Source: Paenibacillus abyssi (GTDB taxonomy: Bacteria > Bacillota > Bacilli > Paenibacillales > Paenibacillaceae). From it: DNA of 64,000 nt. The stretch is taken from assembly GCF_014640295.1 (NCBI RefSeq), contig NZ_BMGR01000009.1, forward strand, positions 1-64,000, in the 5' to 3' direction. Below, piece after piece: positions 39,946 through 48,322 of the stretch. Under the pieces are notes generated by a model, which was given only the letters and a program-made list of their open reading frames with translations, had not been told where the DNA came from and made no database searches. Every line of letters begins with the position of its first letter. Position 1 is the first letter of the stretch. A program made the position numbers and the translations under genes.

Positions 39946-40662
39946 TTAACCGATATCGGTTTGCCTCCCCATTTCGTAACGGTACATAATCGTCAGCATC
40001 CGCCAGAAATCGTAACTGCCCGTCCCTGTATCGAAGTAAGGCGCAAAGTAAGCTGCCGCCTCCTCAGCCCATGCGGGAGCTTCTATATTTCTGCCTGCTT
40101 TAATCTGGTCGATTTGGAATAACAGCCGGCTGACCGTCTGCTCTAATTGCTCGAGACGGGCGTCCTGTTCCATATCCTTGGCCACATCATTCCCCTCCTC
40201 CGGTAATTGATCATACTTCGTCAGATCATACGCCTTAATCAAATTTTTCAATTTACCCGCATAAGCCGGATCGGTAGCATATCCCGAAGCTTGCAGTGCA
40301 TCAGCCTGCTCACTCGGCGTCCCTGCATCCCGGACCGGCTGATATCTCGAACGCTGGAACAGCAAGTCCTGATCCTTGTAAAAATCATAAATAGTGTCAT
40401 ACGCCCGAAACGCCGCTGTTGTCTCCTCTCTTCTTCCGTTATAGACTTCCCATGTCCCTTTGTTAACGATTTGTCCCTGCCAGTAAGCATTAGGCACACC
40501 GCTTCCTACCTTATATCCCCCCAAGTTATTCCAGGCCGGTATCACCCCGCCGGTTTCAAGCAGGTTTTGCGCCAACCGTACAGAAGGGAAAATCGGCGAG
40601 CCCTCACTACGCACTTGGACGGCCAACGGGGCCAGCCTCGCTATGAATTCTTCTCTTGTCAT
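39946..40662 (-). CDS. GH73-type glucosaminidase domain protein
   Basis: A 238-residue putative peptidoglycan hydrolase of the GH73/FlgJ/Mannosyl-glycoprotein endo-beta-N-acetylglucosaminidase fold. Residues about 1-150 carry the signature: IFPSVRLAQNLLETGG with the catalytic Glu, WNNLGGYKVG, then TTAAFRAYDTIYDFYKDQDLLF and ASGYATDPAYAGKLKNLIKAYDL. The rest has a short helical linker and a WAEEAAAYFAPYFDTGTGSYDFWRML tail. There is no signal peptide, so export by another route, sporulation-specific use, or a prophage origin is possible. ATG at 40662 follows GGAGGTGCCGCG. Confidence 0.8.
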   Translation of the reverse strand: MTREEFIARLAPLAVQVRSEGSPIFPSVRLAQNLLETGGVIPAWNNLGGYKVGSGVPNAYWQGQIVNKGTWEVYNGRREETTAAFRAYDTIYDFYKDQDLLFQRSRYQPVRDAGTPSEQADALQASGYATDPAYAGKLKNLIKAYDLTKYDQLPEEGNDVAKDMEQDARLEQLEQTVSRLLFQIDQIKAGRNIEAPAWAEEAAAYFAPYFDTGTGSYDFWRMLTIMYRYEMGRQTDIG

Positions 40663-40849
40663 CGCGGCACCTCCAACCTTAGCGATTCGAATAATAACTC
40701 GTCCCCAGTATATCTTATTCTATGCGCGCAATACTCTTAGGGTAACGGCGCATAACTTTCAGCATCCGTCTGCAACATTATGTTTTCAACCTTCGTTTAA
40801 TTTAATAGCTGCAGCGAAATAAACTTTGAACCTAAATGAGGTGACATGA

Positions 40850-41842
40850 ATGAGAAAAAAACCATTTATCATGATTGTTACGGCAATGATTTTTTTGCTC
40901 GCAATCGGGCAGTCGGTTTGGGCGTTTTCCGATACGGCAAACGATCCAAACGCACAAAAAATCGATGAGCTGAAACAAATGGGAATTTTAAACGGGAAAA
41001 ATGACGGCACGTTTAAGCCCGGTGATAATTTGACTAACGCGGCCGGAGCTGCGCTGCTTGTCAAAGGGCTGGACTTAAACATTGATCACATCCGTTTTAT
41101 TAAAGAACCGAAAGCCAGTGATTATTATACGAACGTCAAAGACGATGCGTGGTATTCCAATGCTTTTATTATTGCACACTTGAACGGCCTGGATATTCCC
41201 AAGGATGTGGACCCGTCTGAGGCCATGAGCCGGGAGCAGTTTGCACACTCTTTATTCCGAGCCATGATGACAAAGGGCGACTATGCCTTTATCGAGCTTT
41301 ACATGATGATTGAGGATGAAGCGGACGTTACCCCGGCTTATATGAACAGCATTCAGAAATTGTTGATCAGCAAAATATCACAACTAGATAAGGACAATAA
41401 ATTTCTTCCAAAAGAAGCGATCACCCGCAGTGAAGCCGCAGGCTGGCTCCATGGCGCGATTCAATTCGTGAAACACGTAGAACCGATCCCTCCTTTGGAC
41501 GAGGAAACGATTCCCTTCCCGTTATATGACATGAAATATGATGTCAAGGAAATCAATGAAGAGGTGCATGAGGTTACTGTGACCGCACAAGCTCCGCATC
41601 CCGGATACGGCATGAAAATTAACTCGATTACCTTCGAAGAGGGAAAAGCCATCATTCAGATCGGCGTAATTATGCCGGATCCGACTGCACTTTACCCGCA
41701 GGTGATCACGGAGCTTAAGGCGACAACCTATATTGGCAGTGAATATGAGCCGGTTCTCCAGGAAGTATCCCCTATTGCTGACGGCGGCGGTTCAGACAGC
41801 AGCCATGCAAGTGTCGACTCGGACGCAGCTCCTGCAGCATAA
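40850..41842 (+). CDS. SLH-domain envelope protein with PrcB-like C-terminal region
   Basis: A 330-residue secreted protein with a signal peptide ending VWAFS. Residues about 30-205 hold S-layer-homology-like repeats (KIDELKQMGILNGKNDGTFKPGDNLTNAAGAALL, AWYSNAFIIAHLNGLD with SREQFAHSLF, and FLPKEAITRSEAAGWLHGA), which bind pyruvylated wall polymer. The C-terminal part, VTVTAQAPHPGYGMKINSITFEEGKAIIQIGVIMPDP, resembles the PrcB C-terminal domain. The tail is Ser/Asp/Ala-rich. ATG at 40850 follows GAGGTGACATGA. It is likely surface-anchored; its partner is unknown. Confidence 0.75.
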   Translation: MRKKPFIMIVTAMIFLLAIGQSVWAFSDTANDPNAQKIDELKQMGILNGKNDGTFKPGDNLTNAAGAALLVKGLDLNIDHIRFIKEPKASDYYTNVKDDAWYSNAFIIAHLNGLDIPKDVDPSEAMSREQFAHSLFRAMMTKGDYAFIELYMMIEDEADVTPAYMNSIQKLLISKISQLDKDNKFLPKEAITRSEAAGWLHGAIQFVKHVEPIPPLDEETIPFPLYDMKYDVKEINEEVHEVTVTAQAPHPGYGMKINSITFEEGKAIIQIGVIMPDPTALYPQVITELKATTYIGSEYEPVLQEVSPIADGGGSDSSHASVDSDAAPAA

Positions 41843-41856
41843 TCCAGATTCCCACG

Positions 41857-41881
41857 GCGGCCTTTACGGGCCGCTTTTTTT
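41857..41881 (+). terminator. Rho-independent terminator after SLH gene
   Basis: GCGGCC and GGCCGC pair around TTTACG, followed by seven T. Confidence 0.88.
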
Positions 41882-41960
41882 CATTTGAAACCGAAGAGAA
41901 GCTGCTCCGTATTAAGTGGCATGAAGCAAATTGTTAAGATCAAAAGGAGGCCCAATTGAA

Positions 41961-42629
41961 ATGTCTATTTTCAAAAGATTGCGTGACCTTACCCTCTCTA
42001 ATGTATATGCCCTGATTGAAAAAGCTGAAGATCCGATCAAATTGACCGACCAGTATATCCGCGATATGCAAGAAGATTTGGAGGATGCCGAAAAAGCGGT
42101 TGCCGCCCAGATTGCGATTGAGAAGAAATTCAAACAACTCTACGAAGATCAAGCTGCCCTCGTCCAGAAACGGACTGAGCAGGCTCACATCGCGGCACAA
42201 GCGCAGAACATCGAACTCGCCCGCCGTGCGCTGGAAGAGAAGAATGCGGCCGAGCAAAAAATGAATGAATTCAAGGCAAGCTACGATCAGAATAAAGCAT
42301 CGGCAGACAACCTCCGCGGCAAGCTCGATGAAATGCGCAAGCAGCTGACGGAAATGAAAAACAAACGGGAAACCCTCGTCGCCCGTTATAATGCTGCAAA
42401 AGCGCAAAATGAAATTAACAAAGCGATGACAGGCTTTGGCTCTGATACCGCATCAGCCGGCTTGAAACGGATGGAAGAAAAAATGCTGCAGATGGAAGCT
42501 CAAGCCGAAGCCAGCAACGAGATGACAGCCAAAGGAAAATCGCTCGATGATGAATTCGCTGAGCTCGGCAAAAACAAAGCCGTGGAAGATGAACTGGCAG
42601 CACTCATGAAACAATACGAGAAGAATTAA
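41961..42629 (+). CDS. pspA: PspA/IM30-family protein
   Basis: A 222-residue, almost entirely helical ESCRT-III-like protein of the PspA/IM30/LiaH family, which binds and remodels the inner face of the membrane under envelope stress. The N terminus is FKRLRDLTLSNVYALIEKAEDPIKLTDQYIRDM, the usual amphipathic helix plus first hairpin, followed by long coiled coil and a KAVEDELAALMKQYEKN tail. ATG at 41961 follows AAAAGGAGGCCCAATTGAA. It leads a unit with DUF350, DUF4178 and DUF4247 genes, a known association of PspA genes in Bacillota. Confidence 0.88.
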   Translation: MSIFKRLRDLTLSNVYALIEKAEDPIKLTDQYIRDMQEDLEDAEKAVAAQIAIEKKFKQLYEDQAALVQKRTEQAHIAAQAQNIELARRALEEKNAAEQKMNEFKASYDQNKASADNLRGKLDEMRKQLTEMKNKRETLVARYNAAKAQNEINKAMTGFGSDTASAGLKRMEEKMLQMEAQAEASNEMTAKGKSLDDEFAELGKNKAVEDELAALMKQYEKN

Positions 42630-42748
42630 CCTTCTTGCCCGAACTTTGACGTCAAAACCGTCGGCGTTCTGCGCGCGGCTACATTCCGGTGCGGACCCGG
42701 CTTTTTTTATGGATTATTTCTCTTACACTTATTATTGGAGGAGTCGCA

Positions 42749-43150
42749 ATGACGTGGACCGATCTCGCGCGCATCCCGGTCTGGACCGGTTTTGGCGCCC
42801 TGCTGTTAATTATTTTGATGATGTTGGATTCTCTCTTTACCCGTTACAAGGACTTTCAAGAGATTAAAGCAGGGAATGTAGCTGTAACGACCCGATTTAT
42901 GATGAAATTATTTGCGCAGTCGATCATTTTGTATCAAGCGATTTCGAAATCAAGCGATATGTGGGAAGCCCTCATTTTATCGATTGTTTCCTTTATTGTA
43001 TTGCTCGTTCTGGAATGGTTCATCCGTATATTACTTAAAGCATTGATTGATCTGCGGCTTGATCAGGGGATTCGGGAAGGCAAAGTCGCCTACGCCCTTT
43101 TCGCCGGTTCCATTCACTTGGCGGGAGCCCTCATCATTGGAGCAATTTAA
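42749..43150 (+). CDS. DUF350-like membrane protein
   Basis: A 133-residue integral membrane protein of about four helices, in the DUF350 style: PVWTGFGALLLIILMMLDSLF, IILYQAISKSSDMWEALILSIVSFIVLLVLEW, then RLDQGIREGKVAYALFAGSIHLAGALIIGAI. Pairing with PspA and DUF4178 genes supports the call. The ATG at 42749 is preferred over 42689 because TTGGAGGAGTCGCA stands directly before it. Function is unknown; these proteins are thought to help membrane homeostasis with PspA. Confidence 0.7.
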   Translation: MTWTDLARIPVWTGFGALLLIILMMLDSLFTRYKDFQEIKAGNVAVTTRFMMKLFAQSIILYQAISKSSDMWEALILSIVSFIVLLVLEWFIRILLKALIDLRLDQGIREGKVAYALFAGSIHLAGALIIGAI

Positions 43151-43175
43151 TTAACAACATGAAGGAGCCTGAACG

Positions 43176-43682
43176 ATGAGCTTATGGAAACGAATTAAAA
43201 ATGTAATGACAAAGCCGGAGCCGCCCAAAAAAGAACCCAGCATGCTCACGCTTGGGCCTGGCGATATCTGCGAGGTATCATTAATCACATATGAGGTAAG
43301 CGGGCGTACCCAAAACCGCCAAAGAAATGCGGTCGTTCTTACACTGCAGGACGGATCCCTGATCCGCTACTTGACGATTGAGGAAAGGGAAAAAGCAGTT
43401 TATGCGCTGTATGACCAGATTGACGGGCGCCTTGACAATGTTGAAGAAGTACCGACGACTCTGGAGCTGGATGACTGCACATACCATCTTGAAGAGCGAT
43501 ATTCGGGAATAATCTCAGCGATCGGGCGAACGCCATATCTCCAAAGCGGCGAGCAATATGTATGGCAGTATCAATCCGACAACCAGAAGCTTTTGCGCAT
43601 TGAATGGCAGGACGGACGATTCATGTTATATGAGGGTGAGTCGGTACTGCCTGCCGATGTGCGTGTGATAAGGGGCGGCTAA
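43176..43682 (+). CDS. DUF4178 domain protein
   Basis: A 168-residue beta-rich protein with a DUF4178 core, LTLGPGDICEVSLITYEVSGRTQNRQRNAVVLTLQDGSLIRYL and YLQSGEQYVWQYQSDNQKLLRIEWQDGRFMLYEGE. It has no signal peptide or membrane helix. The family is almost always found beside PspA and DUF350 genes, as here. ATG at 43176 follows GAAGGAGCCTGAACG. The next gene starts 12 bp after its stop. Its activity is unknown. Confidence 0.75.
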   Translation: MSLWKRIKNVMTKPEPPKKEPSMLTLGPGDICEVSLITYEVSGRTQNRQRNAVVLTLQDGSLIRYLTIEEREKAVYALYDQIDGRLDNVEEVPTTLELDDCTYHLEERYSGIISAIGRTPYLQSGEQYVWQYQSDNQKLLRIEWQDGRFMLYEGESVLPADVRVIRGG

Positions 43683-43694
43683 GGAGGCGATAAC

Positions 43695-44426
43695 ATGAAG
43701 AAATGGTGGTTGCAGGGGATCAAATATGTACTCCTCATCAGCTTAATCGTTCCGCTTCTGGCAGCCTGCTCCATATCCGATACAATCGAGGAGCAATATC
43801 CGCTTGAATCCGTGAACGGATCAGGCAGTCAAACCTCCTATGTCTATCGCGCGGAAGGGACGTCCGTACCGGAGGCAGCACAAGCTTTAATCGAGCAAAG
43901 AAAGCCAGAGCAGCAGTCCGCTGAGGATACGGAGCGGATGTTTCTCGTCTATCAGGACGAATTGATCCATATTCAGCAGGATCCGGAGATCCCGGAGGAT
44001 TCACTGATTGAGATTGACTCGAAGGAATATGTTCGAAACAACTATAACCCCGGTTTTCTCGAAGGTTATTTATTAGCCAGCCTGATCGGCGACTTATTCG
44101 ATCATGGCCGATATGGCGGGGGCAGCTATCGGGGGTATACGGAAAAGGATGTCTATCGGCCGCAGCAAGGCTCCTACCGCATGCCAACGGCAGATGACCA
44201 AAAGGTTGCCCCACCGGTTACAGTAGAGCGCAAAGGAACCCTATTCAAGCGTTCCAAGGATGCGGTATCCACTCCGGCTGGAAGCGGCCAAGTCTCGACC
44301 TCCCAGCCCAGCTCCGGCAAGATTACAAGGGAAAGCAGCTCGGGCAGCTCAAGCGTATTTAAAAAACCAAGCTTCAAAAAACCGAAGACCAAGTTCGGAA
44401 GCGGACGAATCATGCGACGCAGGTAA
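43695..44426 (+). CDS. DUF4247-like lipoprotein
   Basis: A 243-residue lipoprotein with signal MKKWWLQGIKYVLLISLIVPLLAAC, lipobox LAAC and cysteine at 25. The conserved DUF4247 part (about residues 30-135) holds SYVYRAEGTSVPEAAQALIEQRKPEQ and YQDELIHIQQDPEIPEDSLIEIDSKEYVRNNYNPGFLEGYLL. The last 100 residues are low-complexity, basic and Ser/Lys-rich (SSSGSSSVFKKPSFKKPKTKFG). ATG at 43695 follows AAGGAGGCGATAAC. It is the last gene of the pspA unit, converging on ung. Confidence 0.75.
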   Translation: MKKWWLQGIKYVLLISLIVPLLAACSISDTIEEQYPLESVNGSGSQTSYVYRAEGTSVPEAAQALIEQRKPEQQSAEDTERMFLVYQDELIHIQQDPEIPEDSLIEIDSKEYVRNNYNPGFLEGYLLASLIGDLFDHGRYGGGSYRGYTEKDVYRPQQGSYRMPTADDQKVAPPVTVERKGTLFKRSKDAVSTPAGSGQVSTSQPSSGKITRESSSGSSSVFKKPSFKKPKTKFGSGRIMRRR

Positions 44427-44472
44427 ACAAACGGATTCAACCACCTTGCCGGCTCCTTCTCCCGAAGCTCGG

Positions 44473-45168
44473 TCATTGCGGCTCTTCCGCCTGATGTTCC
44501 GGGATTTGCCATTGAATCGGTTCATCCCCGATGGAGCTGAGAAACGCATTGGCTCTTGAAAAAGGACGGCTCCCGAAGAACCCCCGGTGGGCGGCAAATG
44601 GGCTTGGATGCGGCGAGGCAATCACGCAGTGGCGGTTTTTATCAATGAACGAGGCTTTATCTTGTGCATGCTTGCCCCAAAGAATAAAGACCAGCGGTTT
44701 TTTTCTTGCATTCAATGCCTCGATGATGCGGTCCGTAAAATGCTCCCAGCCAATTCCATGATGGGAATTGGCCGCTCCCGCCTGTACCGTTAATACGGCA
44801 TTAAGCAGCAGCACGCCCTGCTCCGCCCAGGCCACAAGAGAGCCATGGCTTGGAATGGAACAGCCGAGATCTTCCCTTAACTCCTTGTAGATGTTCTGCA
44901 GTGATGGCGGAATCTTGACACCCGGCTGAACGGAAAAGCTTAACCCGTGCGCCTGATTAGGACCATGATAGGGGTCCTGTCCCAGAATGACAACTCTCGC
45001 CTGATCATACGAAGTCAAATGTAAAGCATTAAAGATATGATGTTTATCCGGATAAATGGTGCGCGTCCGATATTCATTGGCAAGGAACGCTCTCAACTCC
45101 TGATAATAAGGGCGTTCCAGCTCCTGATCCAAAATTGCGGCCCAATCGTTCTGAAAAATAGCGTTCAT
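44473..45168 (-). CDS. ung: Uracil-DNA glycosylase
   Basis: Removes uracil from DNA as the first step of base-excision repair. The 231 residues match family 1 Ung. Motif A is [21 protein letters not shown] with the catalytic Asp, [12 protein letters not shown] follows with the uracil-specific Asn, FILWGKHAQ comes next, and motif B is [21 protein letters not shown] with the catalytic His. The residues FAAH replace the common LSAY, a small change. ATG at 45168 follows AGGAGATCAATA. Monocistronic, convergent with the pspA unit. Confidence 0.95.
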   Translation of the reverse strand: MNAIFQNDWAAILDQELERPYYQELRAFLANEYRTRTIYPDKHHIFNALHLTSYDQARVVILGQDPYHGPNQAHGLSFSVQPGVKIPPSLQNIYKELREDLGCSIPSHGSLVAWAEQGVLLLNAVLTVQAGAANSHHGIGWEHFTDRIIEALNARKKPLVFILWGKHAQDKASFIDKNRHCVIASPHPSPFAAHRGFFGSRPFSRANAFLSSIGDEPIQWQIPEHQAEEPQ

Positions 45169-45321
45169 TATTGATCTCCTGTATAATAAGAATTAATGGC
45201 TATTCTATTATAGGGCAAGCGGAATGTGGGAACAATAAGCGAACAGGCCTTATTGACACGCTCGCCCAAAAAAGTTATGCTTACTAAGCATTTGTTAATC
45301 CAATTGAATAGGTGGGACAAC

Positions 45322-45585
45322 ATGACCTTTAAACCGGTTATTAAAGAAATCGAATTATCTGACCGCAATGAGGAGAATGGTTTGCATCAGTTCGTCGTCA
45401 CATTAACGAACCAATCCAAATGCCGTTTGTTCTTCAGCAAAGATCCAGACTGGAAAATTATCGGGGTAAACCGCCTTTTGAATATTCCTTGCCCGATCTG
45501 TCGCAAAGACTACTATTGCAATTGCATGAGTAAATACGCCAATGAGTTTGAGCGTCAACTCATCGAGAACAATCTCATCCAATAA
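45322..45585 (+). CDS. Small hypothetical protein with Cys cluster
   Basis: An 87-residue protein. The first half is beta-like (FKPVIKEIELSDRN...FVVTLTNQSKCRLFFSKDPDW). The C-terminal half has CPICRKDYYCNCM, a five-cysteine cluster that may bind zinc or iron, followed by a helix. The start at 45322 follows AGGTGGGACAAC; longer in-frame versions run into the ung promoter. No family recognised. Confidence 0.55.
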   Translation: MTFKPVIKEIELSDRNEENGLHQFVVTLTNQSKCRLFFSKDPDWKIIGVNRLLNIPCPICRKDYYCNCMSKYANEFERQLIENNLIQ

Positions 45586-45596
45586 ATGACACGGAG

Positions 45597-45620
45597 GAAG
45601 CCGCTAAGGCTTCTTTTTTT
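45597..45620 (+). terminator. Rho-independent terminator
   Basis: GAAGCC and GGCTTC pair around GCTAA, followed by seven T. Confidence 0.88.
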
Positions 45621-45662
45621 GTCTTAACTTTTCCCTAGGACTTTAGTCCAATCTTTTTCACG

Positions 45663-45691
45663 ACATTCAAAATATACTGTTCATATAAGTA
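45663..45691 (+). promoter_or_regulatory. Sigma-K-like promoter of first YjcZ gene
   Basis: AC, 17 bp, then CATATAAGTA resembles the mother-cell sigma-K pattern AC-N16/17-CATANNNTA with one position shifted. It ends 19 bp before the YjcZ start. Confidence 0.35.
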
Positions 45692-45709
45692 CGAAAGGGG
45701 GATAAATCA

Positions 45710-45820
45710 ATGAGTGCAGTAGCTGGATACGGAAGTTGCTTTGGATTTGGCACTTCTGTAGGCGTGATTCTGGTATTGTTCATTCTCCTGGTTATTGTTT
45801 CACATGCGTTCATATACTAA
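45710..45820 (+). CDS. YjcZ-type sporulation peptide
   Basis: A 36-residue peptide: a Gly/aromatic-rich start (MSAVAGYGSCFGFGTSVG) and one hydrophobic helix (VILVLFILLVIVSHAFIY). This is the layout of the YjcZ family of tiny sporulation proteins in Bacillales. ATG at 45710 follows AAAGGGGGATAAATCA, and a terminator is just downstream. A close copy lies at 50779. The family role in the spore is not known. Confidence 0.85.
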   Translation: MSAVAGYGSCFGFGTSVGVILVLFILLVIVSHAFIY

Positions 45821-45842
45821 TTTCCCCTCTTAATCCATATCG

Positions 45843-45880
45843 AAAAATCCCTCCTTAACCATTAACCGGGAGGGATTTTT
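45843..45880. terminator. Bidirectional terminator
   Basis: AAAAATCCCTCC and GGAGGGATTTTT form a perfect 12-bp stem between the YjcZ gene and the convergent DUF2642-like gene. Confidence 0.88.
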
Positions 45881-45902
45881 GATTTGATCGTTTGCATGTA
45901 CA

Positions 45903-46103
45903 TTATATCCCAAACAATGCGAAGAGAAATGCAATTTCTGCCAACCGTACAATAACCCGACGAATTCTTCTGCCTCTGCGTACATGCATAACTACAAAGT
46001 CGCTTCCTACGGAAGTTAATCTTCCCCTTAAGCTTGAACCGCTTCCCAATTGAACTTCAACCGAGCGCCCGATTAAACACTTCGCTTTCTCACGAAATGA
46101 CAT
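45903..46103 (-). CDS. Small Sm-like/DUF2642-type protein
   Basis: A 66-residue protein with a compact five-strand pattern, IGRSVEVQLGSGSSLRGRLTSVGSDFVVMHVRRGRRIRRVIVRLAEIAFL, similar to DUF2642-type proteins of spore formers. The body is strongly basic and the tail hydrophobic (AFLFALFGI). The start at ATG 46103 gives better spacing from AGGAGAGG than the ATG three codons earlier. Position next to the gerP island suggests a spore-coat-linked role, but this is inference. Confidence 0.6.
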   Translation of the reverse strand: MSFREKAKCLIGRSVEVQLGSGSSLRGRLTSVGSDFVVMHVRRGRRIRRVIVRLAEIAFLFALFGI

Positions 46104-46200
46104 CCCGATCATCCTCTCCTAAGTTGATACTATAATATATGGCCAAACTGATAGTTTGCCCGTGCACCGGCGGAGTGAAATAAATAAAGTCTCCGCAGCA

Positions 46201-46228
46201 AAAAAACTTATGTGCCGGGGCACATAAG
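46201..46228 (-). terminator. Terminator after nucleotidyltransferase gene
   Basis: On the minus strand a perfect 10-bp stem CTTATGTGCC / GGCACATAAG with a two-base centre is followed by seven U. Confidence 0.9.
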
Positions 46229-46287
46229 CAAGGATCTCGATTAACGTAATGATAGGATTAGAAGTTGATTTCTATGTAGCAGCGTTT

Positions 46288-47013
46288 TCATATTTCGTCT
46301 TCGGACACATCCGCACCTTCCACCCAACCCACGCGCAGTGTGCCGCCGAAAGGGGCCAATGTTTGATAAACAAACTGGATGAACTCGTCTTTGACTCCCG
46401 CCTTATAAAACAAATCAGATACTCTAACAAATTCAGCCGCAATCCCGGGATCATACTCTTCTAATGCGCGATAAGCCCATTTCCCGCTTCCCAACCATCG
46501 ATTATTGATACGTAGTATGAATATAATCAGAAGCTCACTTATTTTATTAAAAATGAACAGATCTTCCGATCTAATGCTCGAATGAATCAAATCGTCAAGG
46601 TACTCCGTGATTTCATAACGAACCTGATTCAATTCGTCAAGGCTCCTCGGATAAGGCCCTTCAGCCCAAGCCTTTCTTCCGTTAGCGATGAGCTCATGAG
46701 CTTGACCATCATCGATAATAATAACACCTTCTGCGCACATACGAACCATCGAAGGAATGCCGCTCTTCTTTGCTTCTTCAATGAAATAAGGATAGTGCCT
46801 TAATGCCACAAGAAATACTTCAATAATCCGCCCGTATTTCTTATCAATAAGCCTGTAGGAGTCTTCAGCGTGCTCGTCAAAAATAAGCACGTCAAGATCC
46901 GAACCTTTCGTTGCCCTTCCAGCTGCCGCGCTTCCCGCCAACAGAACGACATTGGCGCCAGGATAGTATTTTTTCACATACCTTTTCACTATATTTTCTA
47001 GTGAAGATATCAC
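46288..47013 (-). CDS. Nucleotidyltransferase-fold protein
   Basis: A 241-residue protein with an N-terminal DNA-polymerase-beta-type nucleotidyltransferase domain: VVLLAGSAAAGRATKGSDLDVLIFDEH is the GS-x-D-x-D signature with both metal-binding aspartates, and a third acidic residue lies in GRIIEVFLV. The C-terminal 130 residues are helical, as in kanamycin-nucleotidyltransferase-like proteins. Substrate unknown. The start is GTG at 47013 behind AAGGGGATGATAGC. It starts 41 bp after gerPE and may be read from the gerP transcript; a terminator follows it. Confidence 0.75.
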   Translation of the reverse strand: MISSLENIVKRYVKKYYPGANVVLLAGSAAAGRATKGSDLDVLIFDEHAEDSYRLIDKKYGRIIEVFLVALRHYPYFIEEAKKSGIPSMVRMCAEGVIIIDDGQAHELIANGRKAWAEGPYPRSLDELNQVRYEITEYLDDLIHSSIRSEDLFIFNKISELLIIFILRINNRWLGSGKWAYRALEEYDPGIAAEFVRVSDLFYKAGVKDEFIQFVYQTLAPFGGTLRVGWVEGADVSEDEI

Positions 47014-47054
47014 GCTATCATCCCCTTAAAATGGATAACCTCTGCCTAGATTGC

Positions 47055-47459
47055 TTAGAAAGGAGCTGAACCTGCGTCTTCTGTTGTCTCTGTTTCGCGT
47101 TGCAGCAATTGCCGTATGTGTTTGGTCCTGCTTTCCGCTTGAATGATCCGATTGGCGCCAATTTGTATGACAGAAGCAGTGGAAACACCAATAACATCCA
47201 CAATATCTACTTGAATGACGGGGTTTTCATTGCGGATGGATAGATGAATGTGTTCATTAATTATGGGCTGAGGTATAGATGCCGAAAAAATAGGGAAGCT
47301 TGCAAAATTCCCTTCGTTGCCTCGAAACACCGGAATTTCTCTTTGGGTAGCTAGTACCTTTGAATTTGGCGCGATAATATAATTATCGCCAATCTGCAAA
47401 ATGGCTGAAAATAGAAGCGATCTTATCTTAGCGCTGCCTACGATGGACGCACGTTTCAT
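47055..47459 (-). CDS. gerPE: Spore germination protein GerPE
   Basis: A 134-residue GerPE-family protein. The gerP genes are made in the mother cell and let germinants pass through the spore coat. The N terminus RASIVGSAKIRSLLFSAILQIGDN and the later VIQVDIVDVIGVSTASVIQIGANRII carry the repeated I-G-D/A-N pattern of the gerP small proteins. ATG at 47459 follows GTGAGGATAGG; an in-frame upstream extension runs across gerPD and is rejected. No gerPF gene follows it, unlike in Bacillus. Confidence 0.85.
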   Translation of the reverse strand: MKRASIVGSAKIRSLLFSAILQIGDNYIIAPNSKVLATQREIPVFRGNEGNFASFPIFSASIPQPIINEHIHLSIRNENPVIQVDIVDVIGVSTASVIQIGANRIIQAESRTKHIRQLLQRETETTEDAGSAPF

Positions 47460-47466
47460 CCTATCC

Positions 47467-47658
47467 TCACGATTCCGGCGCAAAAGGGACCAGCGGCCCG
47501 ATAAGCAAGGATTCCAACGGGGTATCAAAAATAGAAGAGCAGCTGACGATCTCTGTATCACCGACAAGAACAACAGACGAGCTGCCTACTCCGATAATCC
47601 GCAATTGGCCTACATGCAAGCTGTTGTTTACAACTTCCATCTTGAATGAATCCTTCAT
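47467..47658 (-). CDS. gerPD: Spore germination protein GerPD
   Basis: A 63-residue GerPD protein. The core LHVGQLRIIGVGSSSVVLVGDTEIVSCSSIFDTPLESLLIGPL follows the Bacillus GerPD pattern closely, including the SSIFDTPxESLxxGPL end. It overlaps the end of gerPC by four bases (ATGA type), and gerPE starts seven bases after its stop. It is part of the mother-cell gerP unit, needed for a permeable coat; the molecular role is unknown. Confidence 0.9.
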   Translation of the reverse strand: MKDSFKMEVVNNSLHVGQLRIIGVGSSSVVLVGDTEIVSCSSIFDTPLESLLIGPLVPFAPES

Positions 47659-48266
47659 TCCTTCTCATTCCCTCCAAAATGCGCCAAATAGCTGTCTAAC
47701 GCTGTATGGACATCCCGTTTTAATTTTTGAAGCACATTATGTTCAAGTGCCCATTCCTGCCGTATCTGCTTATCTCCTTGAAAGTGCTGTAAATAAATAC
47801 GAATCCGGTCATCGATCTGTCTGATCATATCCTCAAGAATGGCTTCCTTCTCAGCCGGAATAAGTGCGATATCTCGTTCCAGCGCTTGTTTGTCAAGCAT
47901 TTCCGGTATAGACTCCCTTATATATCCGTTAATTTTATGTTTAATTTGTCGAAACTCTGTGTCTGAGGTTTGTTCCCCTAACGGCACATCCTCTTCATGA
48001 TGATTCTGTACATCCAAGTCTTCTATTGTCCCCGCGTCCGTTGGCGAGATTCCGATAATGAGCGTCCCGTCCAGCTGCTCCACTTTTAACTGTTCGAAAT
48101 TGTATTCGATCTTTTCAACATTCGTCCTGGGCAAGGCTGCTAAACTGGCGAGCTGTTCATTTATTTTAGCTAATTCATTTTCCATCTGCGTTATTTTGTT
48201 TGTTTGCCAAGTTAGCGTTTTGTGCATTTCATTCAGCAGCCAAACCACATACTGGTACGGGTCCAT
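47655..48266 (-). CDS. gerPC: Spore germination protein GerPC
   Basis: A 203-residue GerPC protein. The N-terminal part is a coiled coil (YVVWLLNEMHKTLTWQTNKITQMENELAKINEQLASL), followed by the hallmark IEYNFEQLKVEQLDGTLIIGISP. The C-terminal half is helical and charged. Its length matches Bacillus GerPC. The start ATG at 48266 follows AAGGGAGGGAGCTT. Spaced 56 bp after gerPB. Confidence 0.9.
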   Translation of the reverse strand: MDPYQYVVWLLNEMHKTLTWQTNKITQMENELAKINEQLASLAALPRTNVEKIEYNFEQLKVEQLDGTLIIGISPTDAGTIEDLDVQNHHEEDVPLGEQTSDTEFRQIKHKINGYIRESIPEMLDKQALERDIALIPAEKEAILEDMIRQIDDRIRIYLQHFQGDKQIRQEWALEHNVLQKLKRDVHTALDSYLAHFGGNEKE

Positions 48267-48322
48267 AAGCTCCCTCCCTTATGGTACCATCCTACGCACC
48301 AGATTCCTGCAGTATAACTAGC

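Noticed and set aside
47055-47573. A longer GerPE starting at 47573
   Set aside because: The extra 38 residues overlap gerPD in another frame; the ATG at 47459 has a good ribosome-binding site and matches the family start.
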